From Arenibaculum pallidiluteum (lineage in GTDB: Bacteria; Pseudomonadota; Alphaproteobacteria; Azospirillales; Azospirillaceae): a DNA stretch of 64,000 bases. The translations under genes were made by a program, and so were the position numbers. Positions 1-9,800 of this stretch are shown here, one piece after another. The first letter of the stretch is position 1. The number at the start of each line of letters is the position of its first letter. Location of the stretch: assembly GCF_017355985.1 (NCBI RefSeq), contig NZ_JAFIQU010000003.1, positions 355,884 to 419,883 of the forward strand. The letters are read 5' to 3'. The notes under the pieces are model-generated. The model saw only the letters and a list, made by a program, of their open reading frames with translations, did no database searches and was not told the DNA's origin.

Positions 1-1064
1 ACGACCCCGTCGCCAATCTCTTCATCCGCAGGGAAGGCAGCGATCCGTCGCTGCCGCCCGTGCTGGCCGGCTCGCACATGGACAGCCAGCCCACCGGCGG
101 GCGGTTTGACGGCATCTACGGCGTGCTTGCGGCTTTCGAGGTGCTTCAGGCACTGAACGATGCCGGGGTGGTGACCCGCCGCGCCATCGAGGCCGTGGCC
201 TGGACCAACGAGGAGGGCTCGCGCTTCCAGCCGGGCTGCCTGGGATCGGGCGCCTTCACCGGCGCGATCCCGCCACGCCCCGCTCTGGAGGAGGTCGACC
301 GAGACGGCATCAGCGCCCGGGCCGCTCTCGATCAGCTGCTCGACGGCGAGTCCGACTTCGCGCGGCGCCCACTGGGCTTCCCCGTGCACGCCTATCTCGA
401 ATGCCATATCGAGCAGGGGCCGCTGCTGGAGCAGGCGGGCGTTCCGGTCGGCATCGTGACCGGCGTGCAGGGGTCGCGCTGGTTCGCCATCGAAGTGACG
501 GGCGAGGAGGCGCATGCCGGGACGACGCCAGCACGCCTGCGCAAGGACGCGTTCATGGCCGCCGTAGACATCGTCGATGCGCTGCGGCGGCTGATGCATG
601 ACCCCGAGGACATTGTGCGCTTCACCGTCGGCCGCTTCGAAGTCGGACCCGGGGCTCCCAACACGGTGCCCGGCCGCGTCTTCTTCACGATCGATTTCCG
701 GCATCCCGATCCCCACACACTGAAGCGCCTGGGCGACCAGGTGGAGCCCGTCGTGAGGGCCCATGCCGGACACTGCTCCGTGCGGGTGACGGAAACCTTC
801 ACCTCGGTTCCCTGCGCCTTCGATGCCGGCGCCGTCGCGTCCGTCCGCACGGCCGCCGCCGGTCTGGGCCTGCGGGCTCTCGAGCTGCCGTCGGGGGCCA
901 ACCATGATGCCCGCTTCCTGGCGGAGGTCTGCCCTTCGGCGATGATTTTCGTGCCCTGCGAGAAGGGCATCAGCCACAACGAAGCCGAGAACGCCACGCC
1001 CGGCGACCTCGCAGCCGGCACGCGCGTGCTCGCCGAGGCCGTCGTCGCCCTTGCCAATTCCTGA
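1..1064 (+). CDS. Zn-dependent hydrolase, N-carbamoyl-amino-acid hydrolase/hydantoinase family (5' end cut off)
   Basis: The reading frame is open from base 3 and enters the window inside the gene, so about 60-80 N-terminal residues are missing relative to the usual 410-430. The M20 carbamoylase signature is clear: GSHMDSQPTGGRFDG (metal-binding His/Asp), TNEEGSRF (catalytic Glu pair), LECHIEQGPLLE (metal His/Glu), HAGTTPARLRKDA and, near the end, SHNEAE. Members hydrolyse N-carbamoyl amino acids or ureides such as ureidoglycolate/allantoate in the cytosol; the exact substrate cannot be read from the sequence. A second M20 enzyme starts 15 bp downstream on the same strand, so the two probably form a catabolic operon. 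Confidence 0.9.
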   Translation, partial: DPVANLFIRREGSDPSLPPVLAGSHMDSQPTGGRFDGIYGVLAAFEVLQALNDAGVVTRRAIEAVAWTNEEGSRFQPGCLGSGAFTGAIPPRPALEEVDRDGISARAALDQLLDGESDFARRPLGFPVHAYLECHIEQGPLLEQAGVPVGIVTGVQGSRWFAIEVTGEEAHAGTTPARLRKDAFMAAVDIVDALRRLMHDPEDIVRFTVGRFEVGPGAPNTVPGRVFFTIDFRHPDPHTLKRLGDQVEPVVRAHAGHCSVRVTETFTSVPCAFDAGAVASVRTAAAGLGLRALELPSGANHDARFLAEVCPSAMIFVPCEKGISHNEAENATPGDLAAGTRVLAEAVVALANS

Positions 1065-1079
1065 CACCGGAACCGATCC

Positions 1080-2240
1080 ATGAACATCGACCGCGCCGCC
1101 CTGGGCGAACGTCTCGTCGCGATCCTGTCCGATCTGATCGCGATCCCCTCCGCCTTTCCGCCGGGCGACACCAGCGCCATCTGCGGCTATGCCCGCGAGA
1201 GACTGGCCGCTGCCGGCCTGCGCGCCGAGATTCATGCGCGCACGCCCGGGCTCGACAACTGCGTCGGCCGGATCGGGCCGGGCGGCGGACCGCAGGTCGT
1301 GTTCAACGCCCATGCGGACACCGTCTCCATGGGCGAGCGCGCCATGTGGAACACGGATCCCTTCAAGGCCGAGGTCCGCAACGGCCTCGTCTACGGGCTG
1401 GGCGCCGGAAACTGCAAGGGCAGCATGGCGGTCCATCTGTGGCTGGCGGAGGAGCTGGCGCGCCGCGGCGGACCGAAGCGCGGGGAGGTCGTCTTCACCT
1501 TCGTCGCGGACGAGGAGAATCTCGGGCCCGACGGCATGTACTTCCTGCGCGAGAGCGGCGTCGTGAAGCCCGACATGCTGATCCTTGGCGCGCAGACGGA
1601 GAACCAGCTCATCACCGCCGAGCGCGGCGTGCTGTGGGTGCGCCTGACGGCCACCGGGCGCGCCGCCCATGCCGGCAATCCGGCGGCGGGCGACAACGCC
1701 ATCATGCGGATGGTGCGGCTCCTCGACCGCCTGGATCTCGAGCTCGGGTCGCGGCTGAGCCAGCGGATCGACGGCGCGATGCGCTCGACCATGAACGTCG
1801 GCATGATCCGCGGCGGGCACAACACGAACGTCGTTCCCAACCTCTGCACCGTCGAGATCGATCGGCGTGTCCTGCCGGACGAGAAGGTTTCCGCCGCCTT
1901 CGAGGAGATCCGGACCATGATCGATGAGGCCGGCGAGCCCGGCGGCACAGTGTCGGTCGAGTTCCTGCGCGGCACCAACGGCTTCGCGGCGCCGCAGGAC
2001 GGCGCGCTGGTCGGGGCATTCCGGGACGCGGTCCTGGCCCATCGGAACGCGCCCGTGCGGTTCCTGAACGCCACGGGCGTCTCGGATGGCCGCTACTTCG
2101 CCGACGACGGGATCGAGATCGTGAACTTCGGCCCGGGTTCGGGGGCCCAGGGGCACGCCGCGAACGAGAGCGTGCCGATCGACCAGATGGTCGATGCAGC
2201 GCTGATCCAGCTCGCCGTCCTGGACCGGCTCCTGGCCTGA
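1080..2240 (+). CDS. M20 family metallopeptidase/deacylase (ArgE/DapE type)
   Basis: This 386-residue protein has the M20 layout: FNAHADTV (H78, D80) for metal 1, FVADEENLG (E145/E146) as catalytic base and metal ligand, a dimerisation lid with AAHAGNP, and a C-terminal GHAANES supplying the last histidine. The family removes acyl groups or cleaves dipeptides from amino-acid-like substrates. The motif that normally carries the metal-bridging aspartate reads GLGAGNCKG, with Asn at 111, so catalysis or metal content may differ from ArgE/DapE. It lies 15 bp after the carbamoylase-like gene, suggesting a shared pathway that first decarbamoylates and then deacylates a nitrogen source; that pathway is inference. 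Confidence 0.85.
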   Translation: MNIDRAALGERLVAILSDLIAIPSAFPPGDTSAICGYARERLAAAGLRAEIHARTPGLDNCVGRIGPGGGPQVVFNAHADTVSMGERAMWNTDPFKAEVRNGLVYGLGAGNCKGSMAVHLWLAEELARRGGPKRGEVVFTFVADEENLGPDGMYFLRESGVVKPDMLILGAQTENQLITAERGVLWVRLTATGRAAHAGNPAAGDNAIMRMVRLLDRLDLELGSRLSQRIDGAMRSTMNVGMIRGGHNTNVVPNLCTVEIDRRVLPDEKVSAAFEEIRTMIDEAGEPGGTVSVEFLRGTNGFAAPQDGALVGAFRDAVLAHRNAPVRFLNATGVSDGRYFADDGIEIVNFGPGSGAQGHAANESVPIDQMVDAALIQLAVLDRLLA

Positions 2241-2300
2241 CGGCAGGCCGAGGGGCCGGTCCTTCGGGGGCGGCACCCTCCGCCCAGGCTGTCCGGGCGA

Positions 2301-4703
2301 TCAGCGCCGCTTGCCCTCGCGGGCCCGGGCGAAGGCCTCGGCCAGGGCGCCTCCCGCGGGGGTCTGCGGCGCAGCGGCAGGACGCGGGGCGCCCGCCGGA
2401 GCTTTCGCCTGTCCCGGCCGGCCCTGCGGGGCGCCCTGCTCGTGGTTGCGGCCCTGCACACGCTGCCCATGGGCGTGCTGCGGCCGGTTCGCGGGCGCCG
2501 CGGCGCGGTCCCGCGATTCGCCGGCGCCGCGCGGCTGGGCTGGCTCGCCCATGCGCATCGTCAGGCCGATGCGCTTGCGCGCCACGTCCACCTCGACGAC
2601 CTTCACCCGAACGATGTCGCCGGCCTTCACCACCGTGTGCGGGTCCTTGACGAAACGGTCGGCAAGCTGGGAGATGTGGACGAGCCCATCCTGGTGCACG
2701 CCCACATCCACGAAGGCGCCGAAGGCCGTCACGTTGGTCACGACCCCCTCTAGCACCATGCCGGGCTGCAGGTCCTTGATCTCCTCGACCCCATCCTTGA
2801 ACGCGGCGGTCCGGAACTCCGGCCGCGGGTCCCTGCCGGGCTTCTCGAGCTCGGCCAGGATGTCCCGGACCGTCGGAACGCCGAAGCGCTCGTCGACGTA
2901 GTCCTCGGGGTTCAGCGCGCGCAAGAAGCGAGCATCGCCGATCACCTCGCCGAGGGGGCGCCGGGCGCGTTCCAGGATCCGCTCGACAACGGGATAGGAT
3001 TCCGGGTGCACCGCCGAGGCGTCGAGGGGATCCTCCCCCGCAGGGATCCGCAGGAAGCCCGCCGCCTGCTCGAAGGCTTTCGGGCCCAGGCGCGGCACGT
3101 CGAGGAGCTGCGTACGGCGCCGGAAGCGGCCCTTCTCGTCCCTGAATGCCACGATGTTCCGGGCGACGGTCTCGGACAACCCGGAGACGCGCGCCAGCAA
3201 CGGGACGGAGGCGGTGTTCAGGTCGACGCCCACGGCGTTCACGCAGTCCTCGACCACCGCGTCCAGAGCCCGCGCGAGCTTCGTCTGCCCGACATCGTGC
3301 TGGTACTGGCCGACGCCGATGGATTTCGGCTCGATCTTCACGAGCTCGGCGAGCGGGTCCTGAAGGCGCCGCGCGATCGACACGGCGCCGCGCAGCGAGA
3401 CGTCGAGGCCGGGGAACTCGGCCGCCGCGACCTCCGAGGCCGAGTAGACCGAGGCGCCGGCCTCGGAGACCATGATCTTGGTCAGGTTCAGCTCGGGATG
3501 GCGCTTGATGAGATCGGCGGCCAGGCGGTCGGTCTCGCGGCTTGCTGTGCCGTTTCCGATCGCGACGAGATCGACGCCGTGCCGTCCGGCCAGGGTGGCC
3601 AGCGTCGCGATGGCGCCGTCCCAGTCGTTGCGCGGCTGGTGCGGATAGACCGTGGCGGTGTCCAGCAGCTTGCCCGTCGCGTCCACGACCGCGACCTTGA
3701 CGCCGGTCCGGATTCCCGGATCCAGCCCCATGGTCGTGCGCGGCCCCGCGGGCGCGGCCAGCAGCAGGTCGTGCAGGTTGCGCCCGAAGACGCGGATCGC
3801 CTCGTCCTCGGCACGGTCGCGCAGCTCGGATAGGAGGTCGAGCTCCAGATGCAGGCCGATCTTGACCCGCCAGGCCCAGCGCGCAGTCTCCGCCAGCCAC
3901 TTGTCCGCAGGCCGCCCGAGGTCGCGGATGCCGGCATGGGCGGCGATCGCGGCCTCGCAGGGGTGCGGCGCCGCTTCGGGCTCTCCGACCTCGATCTTCA
4001 GGTCCAGCACGCCCTGCGCCCGTCCGCGGAACAGGGCGAGCGCCCGGTGCGACGGAACCGTGGCCAGCGGCTCGGCGAAGTCGAAATAGTCCCGGAACTT
4101 GTCGCCCTCGGCCTTCTTCTCCTCGACGACGCGGGCGACGACCCGGCCCGCATCCGCCACGATGGTCCGGAGACGCCCGACCAGCTCGGCGTCCTCCCCG
4201 AACCGCTCGATCAGGATCTGCCTGGCGCCGTCGAGGGCGGCCTTGGCGTCGGCGACGCCCTTTTCGGCATCGACGAAGGCGGCGGCCTCCTGCTCCGGAG
4301 CGCGCGTCGGGTCGGAGAGAAGGGCGAGCGCGAGCGGCTCCAGCCCGGCCTCGCGGGCGATCTGCGCCTTGGTCCTGCGCTTTGGCCGGAAGGGGAGATA
4401 GAGATCTTCGAGCCGCGTCTTCGTGTCGGCCTGCGCGATCTGCGCCTGCAGCTCCGGCGTCAGCTTGCCCTGCTCGGTGATGCTGGCAAGGATCTGGCCG
4501 CGCCGCTCCTCGAGCTCCCGCAGGTACCGGAGCCGCTCCTCCAGGGTGCGGAGCTGCGTATCGTCGAGCCCTTCGGTCGCCTCCTTGCGGTAGCGCGCGA
4601 TGAAGGGGACGGTCGCACCCTCGTCGAGCAGCCGGATGGCCGCGGAGACCTGGGCTTCACGAGCCTGAAGCTCGTCCGCAATGCGCTTTGCGATGGGGAT
4701 CAT
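2301..4703 (-). CDS. tex: Tex-family RNA-binding transcription accessory protein
   Basis: The 800-residue protein matches Tex/YhgF from end to end. It has an N-terminal helical region ([16 protein letters not shown]), a central YqgF/RNase H-like domain ([19 protein letters not shown]), helix-hairpin-helix motifs ([17 protein letters not shown]), and an S1 RNA-binding domain near residues 645-715 ([21 protein letters not shown]). A basic, Ala/Gly/Pro-rich tail of about 75 residues follows the S1 domain and is longer than usual. Tex binds nucleic acid and affects transcription and virulence-gene expression in several bacteria. It stands alone on the minus strand, with the MFS gene's stop 163 bp upstream. 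Confidence 0.95.
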   Translation of the reverse strand: MIPIAKRIADELQAREAQVSAAIRLLDEGATVPFIARYRKEATEGLDDTQLRTLEERLRYLRELEERRGQILASITEQGKLTPELQAQIAQADTKTRLEDLYLPFRPKRRTKAQIAREAGLEPLALALLSDPTRAPEQEAAAFVDAEKGVADAKAALDGARQILIERFGEDAELVGRLRTIVADAGRVVARVVEEKKAEGDKFRDYFDFAEPLATVPSHRALALFRGRAQGVLDLKIEVGEPEAAPHPCEAAIAAHAGIRDLGRPADKWLAETARWAWRVKIGLHLELDLLSELRDRAEDEAIRVFGRNLHDLLLAAPAGPRTTMGLDPGIRTGVKVAVVDATGKLLDTATVYPHQPRNDWDGAIATLATLAGRHGVDLVAIGNGTASRETDRLAADLIKRHPELNLTKIMVSEAGASVYSASEVAAAEFPGLDVSLRGAVSIARRLQDPLAELVKIEPKSIGVGQYQHDVGQTKLARALDAVVEDCVNAVGVDLNTASVPLLARVSGLSETVARNIVAFRDEKGRFRRRTQLLDVPRLGPKAFEQAAGFLRIPAGEDPLDASAVHPESYPVVERILERARRPLGEVIGDARFLRALNPEDYVDERFGVPTVRDILAELEKPGRDPRPEFRTAAFKDGVEEIKDLQPGMVLEGVVTNVTAFGAFVDVGVHQDGLVHISQLADRFVKDPHTVVKAGDIVRVKVVEVDVARKRIGLTMRMGEPAQPRGAGESRDRAAAPANRPQHAHGQRVQGRNHEQGAPQGRPGQAKAPAGAPRPAAAPQTPAGGALAEAFARAREGKRR

Positions 4704-4810
4704 GGCGGAAATGGACCGGTTCAGCGGATCGGGCCGTCCTGATACACCGGCCCGTCGGCGCTGCCAACCGGCGAGGATCCCTGGCCTGCAAAGTGGCCCG
4801 CAAAGGAAAC

Positions 4811-4836
4811 GGCGCGGGCGGAGATCCGCCCGCGCC
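4811..4836 (-). terminator. Rho-independent terminator of the MFS transporter gene
   Basis: A 12-bp G+C-rich perfect stem with a very small loop ends just before GTTTCCTTT on the minus strand, 30 bp beyond the stop of the transporter gene. It should separate that transcript from tex downstream. Confidence 0.65.
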
Positions 4837-4865
4837 GCCGCTTCCGGGCAGGGCCCGGATCGCCG

Positions 4866-6578
4866 TCAGTCGTCCTTGTAGATGTCGATGTCCTTCGTCT
4901 CGCGGACGAAGAGCATCCCGATCACCAGCGTCGCCGCCGCGATCACGATCGGGTACCAGAGGCCCGAATAGATGTCGCCCGTCGCCGCCACGATGGCGAA
5001 GGAGGTCGTCGGCAGGAAGCCGCCGAACCAGCCGTTGCCGATGTGGTAGGGCAGGGACATCGACGTGTACCGGATGCGGGTCGGGAAGAGCTCGACAAGC
5101 ATCGCGGCGATCGGCGCGTAGACCAGGGTCACGTAGATCACCAGGATCGTGAGCAGGATCACGACCATTGTGGTGTTGACCCGGGCCGGGTCGGCCTTGG
5201 CGGGGTAGCCCGCCGCGGTCAGCGCATCGCCCAGGGCCTTGTTGAAGGCCGCGCGCGCCTCGCCCGACGGAGCCGGGGCGGAGGTTGACGGGCCGTGGCC
5301 GAGGTTGACGCCTGCAGCGGCAGGGGCGGGCGCCGCGGAGATCGACTGGATCACCGTGCTGCCGACCTTGATCTGCGCCACCGTGCCCGCCGGAGCAGCC
5401 TCGTTGGAGTAGGGGATGCCGCGGGTGACCAGCGCGCTCTTCGCGATGTCGCACGAGCTGGTGAAGGCCGTGGTGCCGACCGGGTTGAACTGGAACGAAC
5501 ACTCGGCCGGGTTCGCGGTCACGACCACCGGGGAGGTGGCGATGGCCTGCTCGAGAGCCGGGTTGGCGTAGTGGGTGATCGCCTTGAACAGCGGGAAGTA
5601 GGTGACGATCGCCAGGGCCAGGCCGGCCATGATGATCGGCTTGCGGCCGATCTTGTCGGACAGGACGCCGAAAATCACGAAGAAGGGCGTGCCGAGCGCC
5701 AGCGCCGCCGCGATCATCAGGTTCGCGGCCTGCGCATCGACCTTCAGCGTCTGCGTCAGGAAGAACAGTGCGTAGAACTGGCCGGTGTACCAGACGACGG
5801 CCTGGCCGGCGACGAGGCCGAACAGGGCAAGCAGCACGATCTTCAGGTTGCCCCAGCGGGCGAAGGACTCGGTCAGCGGCGCCTTGGAGGTCTTGCCCTC
5901 CTCCTTCATGCGCTGGAAGGCCGGGCTCTCGTTCAGCATCAGCCGGATCCAGATCGAGATGCCGAGCAGCACGATCGAGACCAGGAACGGAATGCGCCAG
6001 CCCCAGGCGTTGAAGTCCTCGGGCGTCAGGGCGTAGCGGCAGCCCAGGATCACGAGCAGCGACAGGAACAGGCCCAGGGTCGCCGTGGTCTGGATCCAGG
6101 ACGTGTACGCGCCGCGCTTGCCGTGCGGAGCGTGCTCGGCCACGTAGGTGGCGGCGCCGCCGTACTCGCCGCCGAGGGCAAGGCCCTGCAGGAGGCGAAG
6201 GACGATCAGGATGATCGGTGCCGCGATGCCGATGGACGCGTAGTTCGGCAGGATGCCCACGATGAACGTGGACAGGCCCATGATCAGGATGGTGACGAGG
6301 AACGTGTACTTGCGGCCGATCAGGTCACCGAGGCGGCCGAAGAAGATGGCGCCGAAGGGACGGACCGCGAAGCCAGCCGCGAAGGCCAACAGCGCGAAGA
6401 TGAAGGCGGCCGTTGGGTTCACGCCCGAGAAGAACTGGGCCGCGATGACGGCGGACAGCGAGCCGTAGAGATAGAAGTCGTACCATTCGAAGACCGTGCC
6501 GAGCGACGAGGCGAAGATGACCCGCCTTTCCTCGCCCGTCATGGGCCGGACGGTGCCGGCCGTGGCAGCATACGCCAT
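4866..6578 (-). CDS. MFS transporter, metabolite:H+ symporter (MHS) family
   Basis: The protein has 570 residues from the ATG at 6578, chosen because AGGGAGG lies just upstream; the longer open frame has no ribosome site and unlike composition. The N-terminal half is typical MHS (FEWYDFYLYGSL, RPFGAIFFGRLGDLIGRKYTF, LRLLQGLALGGEYGGAATYVAEHAP), a group importing proline/betaine, shikimate, alpha-ketoglutarate or other carboxylates with protons. Between two late transmembrane segments there is an insertion of roughly 130 residues, rich in Ala/Pro and probably outside the membrane, which makes it longer than the usual 430-450. It is divergent from the SLC5-type sensor kinase, so the kinase may regulate it. 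The substrate is unknown. Confidence 0.88.
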   Translation of the reverse strand: MAYAATAGTVRPMTGEERRVIFASSLGTVFEWYDFYLYGSLSAVIAAQFFSGVNPTAAFIFALLAFAAGFAVRPFGAIFFGRLGDLIGRKYTFLVTILIMGLSTFIVGILPNYASIGIAAPIILIVLRLLQGLALGGEYGGAATYVAEHAPHGKRGAYTSWIQTTATLGLFLSLLVILGCRYALTPEDFNAWGWRIPFLVSIVLLGISIWIRLMLNESPAFQRMKEEGKTSKAPLTESFARWGNLKIVLLALFGLVAGQAVVWYTGQFYALFFLTQTLKVDAQAANLMIAAALALGTPFFVIFGVLSDKIGRKPIIMAGLALAIVTYFPLFKAITHYANPALEQAIATSPVVVTANPAECSFQFNPVGTTAFTSSCDIAKSALVTRGIPYSNEAAPAGTVAQIKVGSTVIQSISAAPAPAAAGVNLGHGPSTSAPAPSGEARAAFNKALGDALTAAGYPAKADPARVNTTMVVILLTILVIYVTLVYAPIAAMLVELFPTRIRYTSMSLPYHIGNGWFGGFLPTTSFAIVAATGDIYSGLWYPIVIAAATLVIGMLFVRETKDIDIYKDD

Positions 6579-6609
6579 GGTTTGTTGCCTCCCTAGAGTG
6601 ACCGCAGTC

Positions 6610-6649
6610 CCGGCGCAGCGCCGCAGCCGTTCCTCCGGCGCTGCGCCGG
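6610..6649 (-). promoter_or_regulatory. Stem-loop in the 5' leader of the MFS gene
   Basis: Two perfect 14-bp arms (6610-6623 and 6636-6649) flank a 12-base loop and end about 30 bp upstream of the transporter start. There is no T-run, so it is not an ordinary terminator. It could shape the leader RNA or be a protein site. Confidence 0.5.
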
Positions 6650-6695
6650 AACCTCGGTCTAGTGCATCCGTGATCCCACGGGGAGGGGAAACGGT

Positions 6696-6719
6696 CACCC
6701 CCGACCATGGTCGGGGGTG
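6696..6719. promoter_or_regulatory. 24-bp perfect palindrome between divergent transporter and kinase genes
   Basis: Bases 6696-6719 are perfectly self-complementary, with CACCCCC and GGGGGTG around a GACCATGGTC core. The site lies 117 bp upstream of the MFS start and 90 bp upstream of the kinase start, where an operator for a dimeric regulator would sit. Confidence 0.5.
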
Positions 6720-6808
6720 CTGATGATCGGCGGTCTGCATGGTCGTGACGGGCCGGCCGCGACCCTGTACTGTCGGCCGCAGGGCGGCGTGCCGCCGCGG
6801 GGTCCGCA

Positions 6809-9800
6809 ATGAGCAGCTGGTTCGTCCTTTCCATCTCGATCCTCTACATCGCGTTCCTCTTCGCGATCGCCTGGTACGGCGACAGGAAGGACTCGGCCGG
6901 CTCGTCCCAGCGCAGGAGCCCCGTCCTCTACACGCTGAGCCTCGGAGTCTACTGTACGTCCTGGACCTTCTACGGAGCGGTCGGACGGGCGGCGAGCGAC
7001 GGGTGGGGCTTCTTCGCGATCTATGCGGGACCGATCGCGGCCTTGATTCTCGGCCGGCGCGTGCTCGAGAAGATGGTCCGCATCGCCAAGTCCGAGAATG
7101 TCGTCTCGATTGCCGATTTCATCGCGGCTCGCTACGGCAAGAGCCAGGCGCTCGCGGCGCTGGTGACGGTCACGGCGGTCGTGGGGCTGATGCCCTACGT
7201 CGCCCTGCAGCTCAAGGCGATCACCATCAGCTTCGAGGCGCTGGTCGGGCACGAGGCAGGCGGGCTGACCAGCAGCCTTCCCGGCGGGACGACGCTGCTG
7301 ACTGCGGTGTCCATGGCCGTCTTCGCGATCCTCTTCGGGATCCGGACGATCCATGCGAACGAGCATCACCGCGGCCTGATGCTGGCCGTGGCGGCCGAAT
7401 CGGTCGTGAAGCTCGGTGCGGCGGTCGCGGTGGGCTTCGTGATCGCCGTCGGCATGACCGGCGGCGTCGAGCGGTTCGCCGCCGACGTCGCGGCGCATCC
7501 GCGCCTTGCCGAGCTGCTCTGGCCCGACTTTTCCCGCGCAAGCTGGTGGACCGCCTGCCTCCTGGCGGCGCTCGCGATCATTTGCCTGCCCCGGCAGTTC
7601 CATGTGGCCGTGGTCGAGAACACCCACGAGGCCGATACCCGGGTCGCAGCGCGCTATTTCCCCCTCTACCTCGTGGCAATCAACGTCTTTGTGCTGCCGG
7701 TCGCGCTGGCGGGGCTGCTGCGCTTCGGCGCCGAGGGCGAGGCGGATACCTTCCTGATCTCGATCTCGGTCTCCGAAGGGAGCGACTGGCTCGCCCTCAC
7801 GGCCTTCGTCGGCGGCCTGTCGGCGGCGACCAGCATGGTCATCGTCGAGGTGGTGACGCTCAGCACGATGGTCTGCAACGACGTGGTCGTGCCTCTGCTG
7901 ATGCTGCGGCGGCGCGATGGCCGCGTCGTCTCGGCCCGCAGCCTGCTGACGATCCGGCGCATGGCGGTGTTCGGGATCCTGGCGCTCGGCTACTGGTATT
8001 ACGGGATCATCGGCTCGGTCTTTCCGCTCGCGAGCATCGGGCTCCTGTCGTTCGGGGCGGTGGCCCAGTACGCGCCGGCGCTGCTGATCGGGCTGTACTG
8101 GCGGCGCGCGACGGCGGCGGGCGTGATCTCCGGCATCGCCGTGGGGTTCATCGGCTGGACCTTCACCATGCTGCTGCCATCCTTCGCCGAGGCACGCTGG
8201 ATCGACGGATCCTTCCTGCCACCGCCCATCGAGGGCCTCGACCGCCTGACGAGCGCCGTGCTTTGCAGCCTCGGCGCCAACCTGCTGGCCTTCATCGGCG
8301 TCTCGCTCGCGACGCGGCAGCCCGCCATCGAGCGCGAGCAGGCCGAACGCTTCGTCCACCAGAACCGCACCCGCGTTCCCGAGCCGTCCGGCGCACGCCC
8401 GGCGACGCTGGGGGAGCTGCGCGATCTCGCGGCCCGCTATGTCGGCGATGTCCGCGCGGACGCTGCGTTCCGCCAGATCGTCGCAAACCGCCTCAAGGTC
8501 GGAGTCCCCTACGAGGCGGCCCTGCTCGGGCGCTGCGATTCCGAGGCCCGGCAGGCGACGGAGCGCCTGCTGTCCGGAGCCATCGGCTCGGCCTCGGCCC
8601 GCGTGGTGGTCGCGGGGCTTATGGCAGACCGCCGCCTGTCGCGCAGCGACGCGCGATCGATCATCGACGAGGCCTCGCGTGCGCTGCTGGCGCAGCACGA
8701 CCTGCTGCGCGCGACGCTGGAGAACGTGGGGCAGGGCATCTGCGTCTTCGATTCCGAGCTGCGCGTGGCGACCTGGAACCGCCGCTTCCTCGAGCTCCTC
8801 GACATCCCGGACAGCCTCGTGGCGGTCGGGACTCCCCTGGCCGAGATCGTGCACTACAACCGTCGCCGGGGCGAATACGGCCAGAACGGCGAGGTCGAGG
8901 ACCTGCTGGCGCGCCGCACCGCCCAGGAGCGGGCCGGCCGTGCCGACGTGTACGAGCGGCTGCGGCCCGACGGCACCGTGCTGGAGGTTGCGACGAACCC
9001 CATGCCCGACGGCGGATTCGTCGCGGTCTATACCGACGTGACGGACCGGCACCGCTTCGCGACGGCCCTCCTGGACGCCAAGGAGTCGCTGGAGCGGCGC
9101 ATCGAGGAGCGGACCCGCGACCTGGCAGCCGCCAAGGCGGAAGCCGAGCGCGCCAACCAGGGGAAGACGCGGTTCCTCGCTGCGGCCAGCCACGACCTGC
9201 TGCAGCCGCTGCACGCGGCGCGCCTCTTCCTCTCCGCCCTCGCGGCAAGGGTCAGCGACCCCCTGATCGGCCAGACCGACGCCTCGCTCCGATCCGTGGA
9301 GCATCTGCTGGGCGACCTGCTGGACGTCTCGAAGTTCGACACGGGCATCGTCAAGCCGAACCTGACCTCCTTCGCGATCAGTGACGTGCTGTTCCCCCTG
9401 GGCGAGGAGTTCGCTGTTCTGGCGCGCCAGCACGGCTTGGGCCTGCGCGTCGTTCGGTCATCGTGCGCGGTGCGCAGCGATCCCGTGCTGCTGCGCCGCA
9501 TCCTCCAGAACTTCCTGGCGAACGCGGTGCGCTACACCCCCACCGGCCGGATTCTGCTGGGATGCCGGCGGCGCGGCGACGTGATGTGGATCCAGGTCTG
9601 GGATACGGGGCCCGGCATCCCCGAGGACAGGTTGGGCGAGATCTTCGTCGAGTTCCGGCAGATCGGCGCGCCGGTGGAGGCGCGCGGGCGCGGCCTGGGC
9701 CTCGGCCTTGCGATCGTGGAGCGGCTCGCCGCGATCCTGGCTCATCCCGTTGTCGTACGCTCGCAGGTCGGCAGGGGAAGCTGCTTCGCCATCGGGGTTC

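Noticed and set aside
1702..3900. 732-codon minus-strand frame overlapping tex
   Set aside because: It is a different frame of the same strand as tex and gives an Arg/Ala/Gly-rich product without homology.
6695..9433. Very long minus-strand open frame opposite the sensor kinase
   Set aside because: It is antisense to a kinase with unmistakable domains; its product is a low-complexity Arg/Asp/Gln-rich string typical of high-GC shadow frames.
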